From Malachius bipustulatus (Eukaryota > Arthropoda > Insecta > Coleoptera > Melyridae), in assembly GCA_910589415.1 (NCBI GenBank), contig OU342634.1:41160723-41224722 (forward strand): a stretch of DNA of 64,000 nucleotides. The letters are read 5' to 3'. The notes under the pieces are model-generated. The model saw only the letters and a program-made list of their open reading frames with translations. It made no database searches and was not told the DNA's origin. This document shows, in pieces, positions 47,749 to 58,992 of the stretch (positions within the stretch are counted from its first letter, which is position 1; each line of letters opens with the position of its first letter). The translations under genes were made by a program, and so were the position numbers.

Positions 47749-47959
47749 TATTAAAAATTGGGGAGGGGGTGCATTGGTATTCAAGGGCCCTAGGCGGCCG
47801 CCCAGTCCGCCTACTGTTAGATCCGCCACTGCGCTCCCTTTACTTTTTGAAAATTTTTGATCTATGCATCTTGCTCAATTCTATGGAATTTAAAAAAATT
47901 CAAATGCGTCCATAGAGATCAAGCTCACAGTGATTTTCGGTTCGCCCAAATTCTACCAT

Positions 47960-48140
47960 CAGGCCAGACTTCCCTCAATATATGGATTGCTGATATTGGC
48001 GAAGAGCTAGACCCTGACAAAGCATAATAAACTGCAGTTTCGTCTTCTTCTTTACATCCACTGCATTTAGGATATTCTGTTACACCATAATATAGTGTGA
48101 AGATGTTTGTTTAATCTGTGCATGATGACCACAGAATATT
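47960..48140 (-). mobile_element. LINE (non-LTR retrotransposon) fragment, C-terminal end of the polyprotein
   Basis: On the minus strand one frame gives HRLNKHLHTI; after a frame slip the next gives GVTEYPKCSGCKEEDETAVY. This order, LNKHLHTIG then a CxxC with EEDETA, is typical of the region after the RNase H domain in insect R1/I/Jockey-like elements. The upstream part, toward higher coordinates, is not recognisable and is cut by the element at 48279. Confidence 0.6.
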
Positions 48141-48278
48141 TCTATTAAAAGTCTTATTAGGCTTATCAGTTATTGTCGACAACTGCAGGAAGTATTTAAT
48201 TCTTTTTGGATCAGAGCTAGTACCTATACCTAATTGCTGATCTGCTCTATGCTGTCACTTCTTGACAGCAGCATCATA

Positions 48279-48661
48279 TACAGGGTGTTGATTTTCAAAT
48301 CGGGCCATTATAGGGGATTAGCATTGCGAAAGTGGTTTTTGAGGATTCCTGCTCGCCGTTTAAACCGACAGAAATGGTTTTGGTATCAAAATGAAGCTAA
48401 AATTATTGCGCATAACGCTTGACATCAGAAATTAATTTAATTTCACGTTGTTTTCTAAAATTCTTCAGTAAAAATTCAAGTAATTATTAATGTTTAATCA
48501 CAAAATAGCATGCCTTGCCTATAAACAATAATGACGTTTCTACGTTTTGACAATAATTTTTGTCCATATTATTAGACAATAACTTTAATAAGCAAAGCAA
48601 CGTTTATAATGCCTATATGATAATTTCCCCTATGGCTCGCTTTGAAAATCAACACCCTGCA
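48279..48661. mobile_element. Element family F2, copy 1 (shortened right arm)
   Basis: Starts TACAGGGTGTTGATTTTCAA and ends with the complement (ACCCTGCATA). The left 260 bp match the left arm of 52304-53030 closely (GATTAGCATTGCGAAAGTGG, CCTGCTCGCCGTTTAAA). The right arm keeps only about 60 bp. Length 383 bp. Confidence 0.7.
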
Positions 48662-50296
48662 TATAGCTTCAGATGATGTCTGCATGGACTGGTGAGATAA
48701 AGATATCTGCTCAAAGAAATCGCACAAAAATAGATCAAAATATAACGGAAACTGTACCATCAAGATAAATTGGCATTTTCAGAGCAGCCTTGACGGAAAA
48801 GTGACATATTTTCTGAGTCTATCGAGGGCGAATCGTTTTGTCGACGCCTGGCACGGTATACGCTAGACAAAACATCAGACATCAGTGACATCACCTCAGT
48901 ATCAAGTAGAAATTCCAAGTGCAAAGGATGCAAAGAAAATGAGATTGTCCAGTCTTTAATTCATATTCATATCGGATTTATAATAAAACTTCACACCTGC
49001 TAGGTACGGTCGAACTTAGTCACACTTCACCGGGATTCGTTGTTCATTGCGTTTAAATCATTGGTAAGGATGCGAGGATGGGATAAGGGATTGGTCGGTA
49101 TCATGGAGGAGGCGCAAAGAACCTAAAATGCTGTCTAAATCCTCTCTGCTTATGTAATAAGATTCACTTCACCGTTACCAGAGACAACAACTATAAAGAG
49201 ACCGTCAGATCGACGGACGAAAATGGGTACACTGTTCACGCGCATTCCGGTAGCGCATCGCGCATTGCGGACGATTTCTAAACTAAAATGAAGCTGCCTT
49301 TAGATCTAAATTCTCATTTTGACACAATTTTGACTCATTCTGACGTTTAGTTTTGCAATTGTGTAAAATTTGATTTATTTAATTTGAGTATTTTATCAAA
49401 CTAATAATAAATTTTAGATGAAACTTTACCTTGAAACTATTTAGAAATATAATTTATAATAATTTACCCAATTAATAACAGTATAATGTAAAACTTTCGC
49501 ATATTTGTTGACTTTTTGAAAGGTAAGTGCAATATGCTGTTTCATGCTCTTGTAAGTAGGTAATAAAAATTATTTTAAATAAATCGAAAAAACTCTTTCT
49601 GAATGCGAAATAATTGTTTTAGGAACCACATTCTGTCTGCGTCTTGGTTTAAAAGCAGTTCTAATCACAACGATGGATTGATCAAAGTTATGAATACAAC
49701 ACCCAAGAAAAACTGCATTACAACACTATTACTTAGAAGGTAGATAAACGAATACAAATCTTTTGAGATGCTGAGATTCTGAGGTGCTGCGGTGTGTTAT
49801 CTTCTCTGTTTATACTTAATTAGTTTGGTACATTATACTATTATTGGGCATTTTATTAAGTAAAGAAGTTCATGTGAACGGCGGGCCTTCTTCGGAGCTG
49901 GAAACCTCAAATAATGGGCCGCTTATTATTTGTTGCCCGAAAAACTTTCTTTGAAAATATTCTTTGATAAAAATAAGTATTTTTTGTTTCTTGGTGTTTC
50001 TCTGCTAAAACTCTTCCTTCTCAGTAAAAGCATCAAATGAAGGTCTATGAATTCTTTGTCTTGATATTTTTTACAAAAGAAGGAAGCAGTATGAAGAAAA
50101 AGTTTGCTTATTTTTGTCTAAAGAATTTGCGTAAATTTTTTCGTAATTTTTGAGAATAAGAGGGCTAATCATCTGTAGAAGGATAAATCGCCTTCTGACT
50201 CTTGGAGTTTTTCTTTAAAATACCTGCTGCTGCACTTGAAACTAATCAATCAAAAAAATTTATTTTTTTATAATTTTTTTCAGAGAGATCCTTTTT
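48662..50296. other. Gene-free stretch, possibly old retroelement DNA
   Basis: The part around 48790-49270 is less AT-rich than average, with CGAGGGCG, GACGCCTGGCACGG and GAGGAGGCGC strings. I could not find a reading frame or ends to identify it. The rest is AT-rich. Confidence 0.3.
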
Positions 50297-50323
50297 CGGC
50301 TTCCCTCTTGAAGAGGGAAGCCG
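50297..50323. repeat. 27-bp perfect palindrome
   Basis: CGGCTTCCCTCTT, a central G at 50310, then AAGAGGGAAGCCG. It lies in a short GC-richer patch (50290-50395) within AT-rich DNA. Confidence 0.9.
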
Positions 50324-50589
50324 ACCTTCACATCTTAACCAAGCGACGGCGTCTGCGGTGCACGATCCAGCAGATGATGGCTGGAATGCCTTTTATGTTA
50401 AAATTATTAACAACAATATTATTATAATAATATTTTTTCCTGGAAAAGTCTTTCCATGTTGAGAAAACTGGTTAAATAGAAGCATATCTTCTGTAAAAAC
50501 TGGACCTGTATTTATGTGAAGAAAATTTTGTAGGAAGCATTTGTTACAATTATGAAGTATACTCGCATATATTGTGCATCTATTAAGAA

Positions 50590-50815
50590 TAAAGAAGTTT
50601 TATATTGATGCCTCGAAGTTTATTTGTTGAAGTGGCGACACTTTAACCATAAAAATAATGTTTCAAATAATAATTAGGTATAAATTTAAATTTGAATGTC
50701 CCTCGCTTACCAATGATCTCTCCGGTAGCCCAGGTAGTCGCCACCGTCGCAGGTTACCTAGAGTCTAACGTGTAATCGAACACTCTATTATATTATCTTT
50801 CTCTATGACCGTTAC
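50590..50815 (-). repeat. Dispersed repeat, copy B (inverted relative to 9060-9290)
   Basis: The complement of this stretch shows GGTAACCTGCGACGGTGGCG, CATTGGTAAG, GGGACATTCAAATTTAAATT and TTCAACAAATA, matching copy A in order. The element type is not recognised. Confidence 0.6.
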
Positions 50816-50859
50816 ACAGAAAATCCATTGTACTCTTATAGATGGTTCGTTCGTAGGTA

Positions 50860-52070
50860 TACAGGGTGTCCCATAATATGTGGGCAATCTCCCGGATTTG
50901 GCTAAATTTCGCAAAAATAAATGAAAAAATAGCTATAAAATTAATTCCTCAGAGACACCCCTATACAAAGATATTAGCTGTTGAAGTTGAGGGTTGAAAA
51001 TCAATTTTTTGCAATAACTTTTTTATTTCTTGACCGATTTTGATAATTTTTGGTTTTATTTTGTATTATTTTGGACTGTTTAGAATAGTGTTTCATAATC
51101 TTTGGTAGCACATACATAGACCTCGGGATGGCATAACCCCCTCATTCACTTGAAAGAAAACAATAAAAATAATAATTTTACAGTTTCTTAAGGTTAATTT
51201 TCTTTTCATTTGATATTTTTTACATAAAAAATGTATACTTATTTATTTCGATAGAGCGAACCGTTATCGAGATAATAAACGTCCTTCTAATAGGTGATGC
51301 GTCGCAGGAACTTTCTAAATTTCAAGTAAATTTCAACAAAATGGCTGACCTTTGACAGTAAATTGAGCAGGAAACAAAACAAAACCTTAATTAAATACAC
51401 GTCAAATAGTGTCAAAGATTTCATTTCATGCAGATTCAATTCTAACTGATTTTAAAATGAGTTACACAAACGCTGAATATGCACAAAATCAGTTAGAATT
51501 GAATCTGCATGAAATGAAATCTTTGACACTGACGTGTATTTAATTAAGTTATTGTTTTGTTTCCTGCTCAATTTACTGTCAAAGGTCAGCCATCTTGTTG
51601 AAATTTACTTGAAATTTAGAAAGTTCCTGCGACGCATCACCTATTAGAAGGACGTTTATCTCGATAACGGTTCGCTCTATCGAAATAAATAAAGATACAT
51701 TTTTTTATGTAAAAAATGTCAAATAAAAAGAAAATTAACCTTAAGAAACTGTAAAATTATTATTTTTATTGTTTTCTTTCAAGTGAATGAGGGGGTTATG
51801 CCATCCCGAGGTCTATGTATGTGCTACCAAAGATTATGAAACACTATTCTAAACAGTCCAAAATAATACAAAATAAAACCAAAAATTATCAAAATCGGTC
51901 AAGAAATAAAAAAGTTATTGCAAAAAATTGATTTTCAACCCTCAACTTCAACAGCTAATATCTTTGTAGGGGTGTCTCTGAGGAATTAATTTTATAGCTA
52001 TTTTGTCATTTATTTTTACGAAATTTACCCAAATCCGGGAGATTGCCCACATATTATGGGACATCCTGTA
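50860..52070. mobile_element. Foldback family F1, copy 2 (opposite orientation)
   Basis: Starts TACAGGGTGTCCCATAATAT and ends with the complement at 52070 (CATCCTGTA, one change). The arms match copy 1. The loop reads ATGAGTTACACAAACGCTGA, the complement of copy 1's loop, and the AAATAGTG insertion next to CACGTC lies in the left arm here but in the right arm of copy 1. Confidence 0.9.
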
Positions 52071-52303
52071 TAAGTATTTATATCACGCAGTTAACTGTAG
52101 CTGTCGAGTCGATATTCTACCGATATTTTTCTTATTATTTCATTAAAGTTCTAAGGATGGTAAAAAACAAGTACTTACATAAACTGTTATATATCATTAG
52201 ATATTAAATAAATAATATTTTAATTTTAATTAAATTTAAAAATTTTATTTTCACAATTGCAATTTTTTGCTCTAAATAATCCAAGTATATACTATGGTAC
52301 ATA

Positions 52304-53030
52304 TACAGGGTGTTGATTTTCAAAGCGGGCCATAGGGGATTAGCATTGCGAAAGTGGTTTTTGAGGATTCCTGCTCGCCGTTTAAATTGACAGAAATGGT
52401 TTTGGCATCAAAATGAAGCTAACGTTATTGCGCATAATGCTTGACATCAGAAATTAATTTAATTTCACGTTGTTTTCTAAAATTCTTCAGTAAAAATTCA
52501 AGTAATTGTTATTGTTTAATCACAAAATATAGCATGCCTTGCCTAAACAATAATGACGTTTCTACGTTTCGACAATCCAATTAATAAAACTTTATAAGTC
52601 AGTAGGTAATAATAAAGTCTGGTTCTATTTAAAAATGGGTTATACAAACCAAGAAGAGTCTTTATGGTGAAAACCTACTACACAGTATAGCCAGTTACAG
52701 GAGGGTTCGCGATTTATTTGCCGTGAATTTTTTTTAATAGACCAATGTTTTATTATTGGATTGTCAAAACGTAGAAACGTCATTATTGTTTAGGCAAGGC
52801 ATGCTATTTTGTGATTAAACATTAACAATTACTTGAATTTTTACTGAAGGATTTTACAAAACAACGTGAAAGTAAATTAATTTCTGATGTCAAGCGTTAT
52901 GCGCAATAATTTTAGCTTCATTTTGATACCAAAACCATTTCTGTCAGTTTAAACGGCGAGCAGGAATCCTCAAAAACCACTTTCACAATGCTAATCCCCT
53001 ATGGCCCGCTTTGAAAATCAACACCCTGTA
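52304..53030. mobile_element. Element family F2, copy 2 (complete)
   Basis: The left TACAGGGTGTTGATTTTCAA and the right complement (ACACCCTGTA, ending 53030) frame arms of about 270 bp that mirror each other. Between them is a unique core (about 52580-52760) with GGAGGGTTCGCGATTTATTT. The core has no convincing reading frame. Length 727 bp. Confidence 0.85.
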
Positions 53031-55569
53031 TATTGAAAATTATAAACATAAACAATAATACACTACATTGAAAGATATTATATAAATAAAATGTGCTTAA
53101 AAAATTGTTTGTTTACTTCGCGTAATATGATGCCAGCTGCTGTGCTAGTTCTTAATAAACAGCTTCATTGTTTCATATTAACTCTCAAAACTTGAATAAC
53201 AAAAATAAACAACAATAAATAAATTATTATCTATTTTCCTGGCGAGTTCATCAAATGATGCATGTATAATAATTATGTAAATAATAAATCAATGAAACAT
53301 CAGGTACCTACCTATTTATCCTTGTGATTTGAGATGATAATATACCGAGACACATTTATCAAGTTAATATGGATGTTCCTTGGAAATACATGTCGGAATT
53401 ACAGAATTATATCCTATTATGTTCGGATTAAGAATAATGGACGTCAATTAGTATTATCTGCACAGCAGAAATGATAATTTATTGCAAGAAATGCAGCTAG
53501 AATATGACAATTAATATATTATATATCTTTTACGATCTCTTCTTTATGTATACCTACCTATGCGATAACGGTTTAAAGAGATCGGTAGGTATAATTATTA
53601 TTCTTCAATGATTAGGTCTACCTACAATCCATAATTAAAGCAGTGTACAAAAAAATTTAAGCTTTTCGCGTACTACAGGAGTCAAAAGCTCACTTTTTGG
53701 TACTGAAGGTTCTCCTGAGTTCATTTTATTATCATGCGAAATGATATCAAACATACTAAAAACCAATTTAATAAAATTAATATCTTTTTCGACTATTTTT
53801 TAGATGCATTTAAATTAAATAAATTTGAATATTTCAGAACAGAAACTTTCTATGGAGCGAGCTTAATGCTGGGGAAGATTAGGGGGATTACTGTTTTGCG
53901 GAATAAATGGTACCTTGTGACCAACTAACCAATTTCTATGTTTGTCTGGCATAATAACAGGACTCAATGTCTGCGAGGAAATGCGATTTAACCTATTATT
54001 GTTCGTTATATCCGAAGAAAATATATCATCTATAATTCGTTCGTTATAGCATAGCAGAGTTTCCTTGCAGCTCTTTCTTCGATTTTATATGGCAAAACGG
54101 ATGGGTGAAATCTTGTGAGTTGCCGAATTTCTTATTTTTGAAAGTATAAACTTTCAGGTAGCATACAAATAGTACAAAAGTACACAGGTATAAATAAAAT
54201 TTTACTTATGTGTAATAAACGTTCGAGCTACACTAGATAAGGGGAATTCAATTTATAAAAAACACAACTGACACGCATTTATTTGATAAAAAATGGGAAA
54301 ATACCGAATTTAACAAATTGTGAAACACAATAATTGACAAAAAAGAATAGCAAAATAAAAATATAATAATTGATATTAAAATGTTATTACGCCATTTTTT
54401 CTACACAATTTATTAATTAATTGAAAAGTCATTATTAATAATAATTATATTTATTAGTAAAGCTCATTAACTATGGAAATTTCGAAAAATGCAAAAATCC
54501 ATCATAAACTAACAGTCGTTAAAAAAATAATGTGAATAAATTCAACCTACTCACTATGCTGTTAATATAATGAAGTAGGGATGAATCTAATCGCGCAGTT
54601 CTCAACATTTTTACATACAGTTAAAATGCAGGGATAAAAATAAATATTCTTATTACAGTTATTTACTACTACAAAAATTATAAATATTTATATACACGTA
54701 ATTCGAATCTGTGTGAAAAATACATAAATAATAATAAATGATAATTGCAATAACTGGAGGTATACGGGCGAAAGGATGAGGAAATCTTTACTGACCTTGT
54801 TCTTCGCACTTTTTTATTCACATCGGCACGATTTACTTATGTAGATAATTATATAATAACTGAATTCACATGGATAATAACATAATAAATAACATTCAGG
54901 TTTAGAAGTCTTCATGCAGCAAGAAAAAAAGTTTTCAGGAAATATAAATTGTAGATTAACTTTAGATAGGTACTTTAGTGTCAGAGGTTAAACAAAAAAT
55001 CCATAACTTTTTGTTCTAAATATTATCTTGATCAAGGCTAAAACAATCATTTTTATATAACTTTGGAGATCGTGGAATAATAAATAATTAATGATGGTAC
55101 AAATTTCAGTAGGTAAACATGAATTGAGGAGCAGCTTTGTTAGAAATATTTTATTTTTTGAACTATTTGCTTATTCAGGATGCCCGGAAATTATGGATAA
55201 GAAACTTGGGGTATGATTCTACTTGACCAATAATTATTACTAGAATTTTCTATAACATTTTTTTTTTTTACTCAGAAATGGAGAAGTCGAAAAATCCTTC
55301 CTTAATTTTTTTTGTCAATTTTATTTAGAGGCGTGGTTTTGTTTAATAATTTTTTTATTTGATCAAATTTTAATCAATTCAAATACTAATTCACCATCCT
55401 GTAAAGTCGAAAAAAGGTGAAAAATCATTGTAGTAAAATTGGAGCAATTAATGTAATTAAATTTATTATGAAAGAAGATTAACTGACTATTATACAACAA
55501 GAATTGTCCAAGCAAGTGATATTAGAATATGAGAGCAAAACAAATAATCTTCATGATTAAACCGATCGC
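53031..55569. other. AT-rich gene-free stretch
   Basis: Very AT-rich; frames such as 53734-53928 show no motif. CAGGATGCCCGG at 55168 and CACCATCCTGTA at 55392 may be ends of worn elements but do not pair convincingly. Confidence 0.35.
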
Positions 55570-55845
55570 ATGTCATTGGAATGGAAATTGATGAGATGTG
55601 ATCGACGGTTATGTCAAAATTGCAGAAACTATAAATTGAGATATGATCGATTACAATATTTTATCCTCTATTTGGGCAAAAAATTTTGCTCCGGGACTCT
55701 ATTAGGCGAAACAAGAAAAAACTACATAGATGAGGTAAAGACATACCGTTCTTATCCCACTATTATGAAAAAGATGATGACAAATGCTAGGTGTGATGAA
55801 TATCTAGAAGAGAGTCTGATGATCCTTACGGAATTGTCGCGTTAG
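55570..55845 (+). other. Unassigned open reading frame, 91 codons
   Basis: The frame starts MSLEWKLMRCDRRLCQNCRN and is lysine/arginine/tyrosine-rich with five cysteines (CxxC in CQNC). It has less AT than its surroundings for a stretch. I recognise no family; it could be a remnant of a mobile element gene or chance. No splice partners were found. Confidence 0.2.
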
Positions 55846-55870
55846 TATTGCCGCAAAATCTGCAAGTTTT

Positions 55871-55894
55871 AATGCGTGCAAATTTGCACGCATT
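55871..55894. repeat. 24-bp perfect palindrome
   Basis: AATGCGTGCAAA followed directly by its complement TTTGCACGCATT, with no spacer. It lies just after the open frame ending at 55845. Confidence 0.9.
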
Positions 55895-57361
55895 GGTTTA
55901 AAGATTATTAGGTAAATCTGTCTAAATGTGCTGAAACACAAACTTTGAGCAAAAACGGATAGAAAATATCTGGGTGGTGACGTTTGAGGTGAATCTAAAA
56001 CTATCAAGTAGTCTGATATGGGGACAAAAAAGTATAAGTTTATGGAGAATATGTGACGAGCGAAGCATCAGAGAGAATATCCTTCAAAGAAAATCGAACT
56101 TGATGGGGCACATAATATATTAATATAAGAAGAAATTCCCTTTAGTACGATTTCATTGATGCCTGGAAAGATACAGAATGAAACCGTTGATTGAAACAAT
56201 ATTTCAATCAACGATGAAAATGAAACTATTGGGTGACTTTAATGATGAAAGAATGTACTGCCTCGAATTGAAAATTAAGATTACAAGAGTCAATAATGGA
56301 GAAGTCACTTTGCGAAAATCACTTATATGATGACGATATGGGTTTATTAGTAGGTATAGGTATATTCAATAAAATTTTGGTCTAAACAGTTTTAATGGGA
56401 AATGGTGTGCAAAATAACAGATTACTATGCGTGTTAAGGTGAATTAACCGAAGATCTATAAAAGTAAAATATCAATCTGTATAATCTGTATAGTCAATGC
56501 GGAAGTTATATTTAATAACAACACTTGTTGACTTAAATCCATAAAAATCTGCAAAACTGTTTACAGTTTTCATTAGAAACAATTTCGTATAATGATTTAG
56601 CTCTATTGCACACTCGTTAAGAGTCGTAATAAAAACAGATAAACATTTTACGCAATGTCAGTGGAAGAAAAAAACATCGATTTAAGTTTAATACTTCCAG
56701 GTAATTTTATTGTTTATTTCTGTTATAATCAAAGAATTGATATTAGAAAGTAACGATGTCAATAGATAGAAACGCGTAGATACTGCTGGAAAAGCCTAAT
56801 TGTAACGCGAAATAGTCCGCGTTAATAAGTTATTGGAACAAAATATTTTTAAGTGTTTTTGAATATTCTTACAAAGTGGGTTTAACTTCCAATGAAATCA
56901 CGCACCTCAATAACATTTTTATTTTTTGGTAAATTTTAAAAAACTTTTCTAGCCTATCTTACAAAGAACTAGCCTACTGTGATCAGCAATCAACCCTAAA
57001 AATTGAGAAAAAATATTGAACTTTTTTTTTTCGAAAAATTTTATTTACAAAATTGTTTGAATCACCTCAAACCTCCAAATCCCGAGTTTTGGATAAAAAT
57101 ATAAATAAATCAATCACTTAACGGAAGCTTTACATACAAAAAAAAGCATTTGGAAATTCAATTTCCTCATTCAATCATTCATTCATTTCTCATTCAATCG
57201 CTCAACCAAACTCGTCCTGCGGACTCGGACTCGCGGTCGTGTTTTCTTTAATAAGCAACTCAGTTTCGTTATTAGAAATAAATCGACAGACTCGCGATAA
57301 TCTTTTTTATTCAATCACTTGTGATATTACTACTGCTAAGAAATGACCTCCAAGTTCAATA
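55895..57361. other. Gene-free stretch
   Basis: No coding sequence, RNA gene or repeat boundary that I can support. A short C/G-richer patch with CTCGTCCTGCGGACTCGGAC occurs at about 57207-57240. Confidence 0.35.
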
Positions 57362-58354
57362 TACAGACAGGGTGATTCGCATAAGAACCAACACAGAGCG
57401 GGAGTGTGTAGGGGGACCCCAAAATAAAGGTGATTTAACGCAACTTTATCTCTATACTAAGTTTTACACCCCTGAGAAGTTATAGACCATTGAAATATGG
57501 GTTTTCAAATTTTGAAAAAATCAATATTTCAGTTATACTTACCTACTTCTTGTACTTAGAAAAATCAAATTTGGTAAACAGTGTGCAGTGTATCATTAAT
57601 TGAAGCAGTAATTATAGAGTTAAATTGTAGCATTTTAAATGGATGATAAGAGAAGATGCACCCTTAAAATTAAAATAATAGGTAGGTACATAACTTTTTG
57701 GCCTGTTTGTCGATTTAAGAAATGATTACTTTATTTCATGGGAAATTTAATTCTAAAACTTTTAATTCTCTTATTATTTTCAAAAAACTTTGCCGTTTTA
57801 AAAAAAAGCCGAAAAATTAAACAAAAATATTACAATAATTCTGTTATTTAAAATCATGGAAAATTCATAAGTTTATGGCTTTTAAATTAAATGTCAAAGT
57901 TGACGATCAGGAAGGAAGTTGAAAATGATAGGTATAGATTTTTGAAAAATAATAAGAGAAAAAAGTTTGAGTATAAAAAACCAACTTACATAACTGCAAT
58001 ATTTTTATTAGTTTTTTTTTTTGATTTTTGTGAAAACGACAGTTTTTTGAAAATAATAAAAGAAAGTAAAAGTTTTAGAATTAAATTCCCCATAAAATAA
58101 AGTAATAATTTCTTATTAAATCGGCCAACAGGTTAAAAAATGTCGTAGTATTTTAAGGGCGAATCATCCCTTATCAACTCAAAATTCAACTATACTTACT
58201 GGCACTCTTGGTACACATGCACCGTGTATAAAATGTTGTTTTTCTAAGTACATATGTATACGTATAACTGAAATATTGATTTTTTTCGAATTTGAATCAT
58301 CTTATTTTGGGGCCCCCTGATCTGTGTAGGTTCTTATGCGAATCAGCCTTTATA
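57362..58354. mobile_element. Foldback element, GGGTGATTCGCATAAGAACC ends
   Basis: GGGTGATTCGCATAAGAACC near the left end is mirrored by GGTTCTTATGCGAATCAGCC near the right. Mirroring continues through TATAACTGAAATATTGATTT and, further in, AATTTAATTCTAAAACTTTT, so almost the whole 990 bp is palindromic around about 57900. The extreme ends (CAGACAGGG and CCTTTATA) have diverged. Confidence 0.75.
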
Positions 58355-58946
58355 TAACTTGTGTAAACTAATTTTTTGTTAACAGTAGATGTATCTAGAA
58401 ACCAATGAAGATTTACAAAAAAACAAGTTTCTTCATACTAAGCTCATAAAACTGCACTACTTTCCCCATTTAACAGTTCGTTTAGCTGGAGTATTTTATG
58501 AAATCTCTTTACCAAACATTGAAAAAAAACTCGTCCTCTATAACCTAATTTAAGTACTATCTCTAATGGAAATTCGCTGTTTTTAAAACCAAACTTTGTT
58601 AACTTTGTTAACTCTTCTAACTCATCTTTCTCTAACATGGTAGGATTTTTTTACTCTTAGGACTATTATTATTGTAGAAAAATATTTAGTACTTACCTAC
58701 CTACATTTACATGCGTTTGTGTTTCTAAATAATGGAAAAAAATTCATAGTTATGCAAAGAATTGGGGTAATTATTTGCGGGGTTACTCAGTTATTCTATT
58801 CTTGATTTATTTTTAGTTCATAGATTCACATAGATAGATTGACCAAAAATTCTGGATGGTAGAAAAAACTCTTTACTCTGCGAGATATTTGTTTCTTAAG
58901 ATTACAAGGAGAATATAAATTAGAGACAGATTTTAATCTTCAACAG

Positions 58947-58952
58947 TTTATT
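58947..58952 (-). terminator. Probable poly(A) signal of ZNF622
   Basis: AATAAA on the minus strand, about 40 bases after the ZNF622 stop codon. Confidence 0.55.
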
Positions 58953-58992
58953 TGAAAAATAATAACACTATTACACAAGTATCGAAAATACT

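Larger units (their letters stand above)
45123..47831. mobile_element. hAT-like non-autonomous element hosting two foldbacks
   Basis: The left end CAGTGGCAGATCCAG (45123) pairs with the right end (complement CAGTGGCGGATCTAAC, ending 47831). The flanks CGCTCCTT (45115-45122) and CGCTCCCT (47832-47839) differ at one base, an 8-bp target duplication as in hAT. Of its 2.7 kb, about 1.76 kb are the two foldbacks. The remainder includes G/C-rich strings (CCCCGGGATG, CCCTAGGCGGCCGCC). No transposase seen. Confidence 0.65.
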
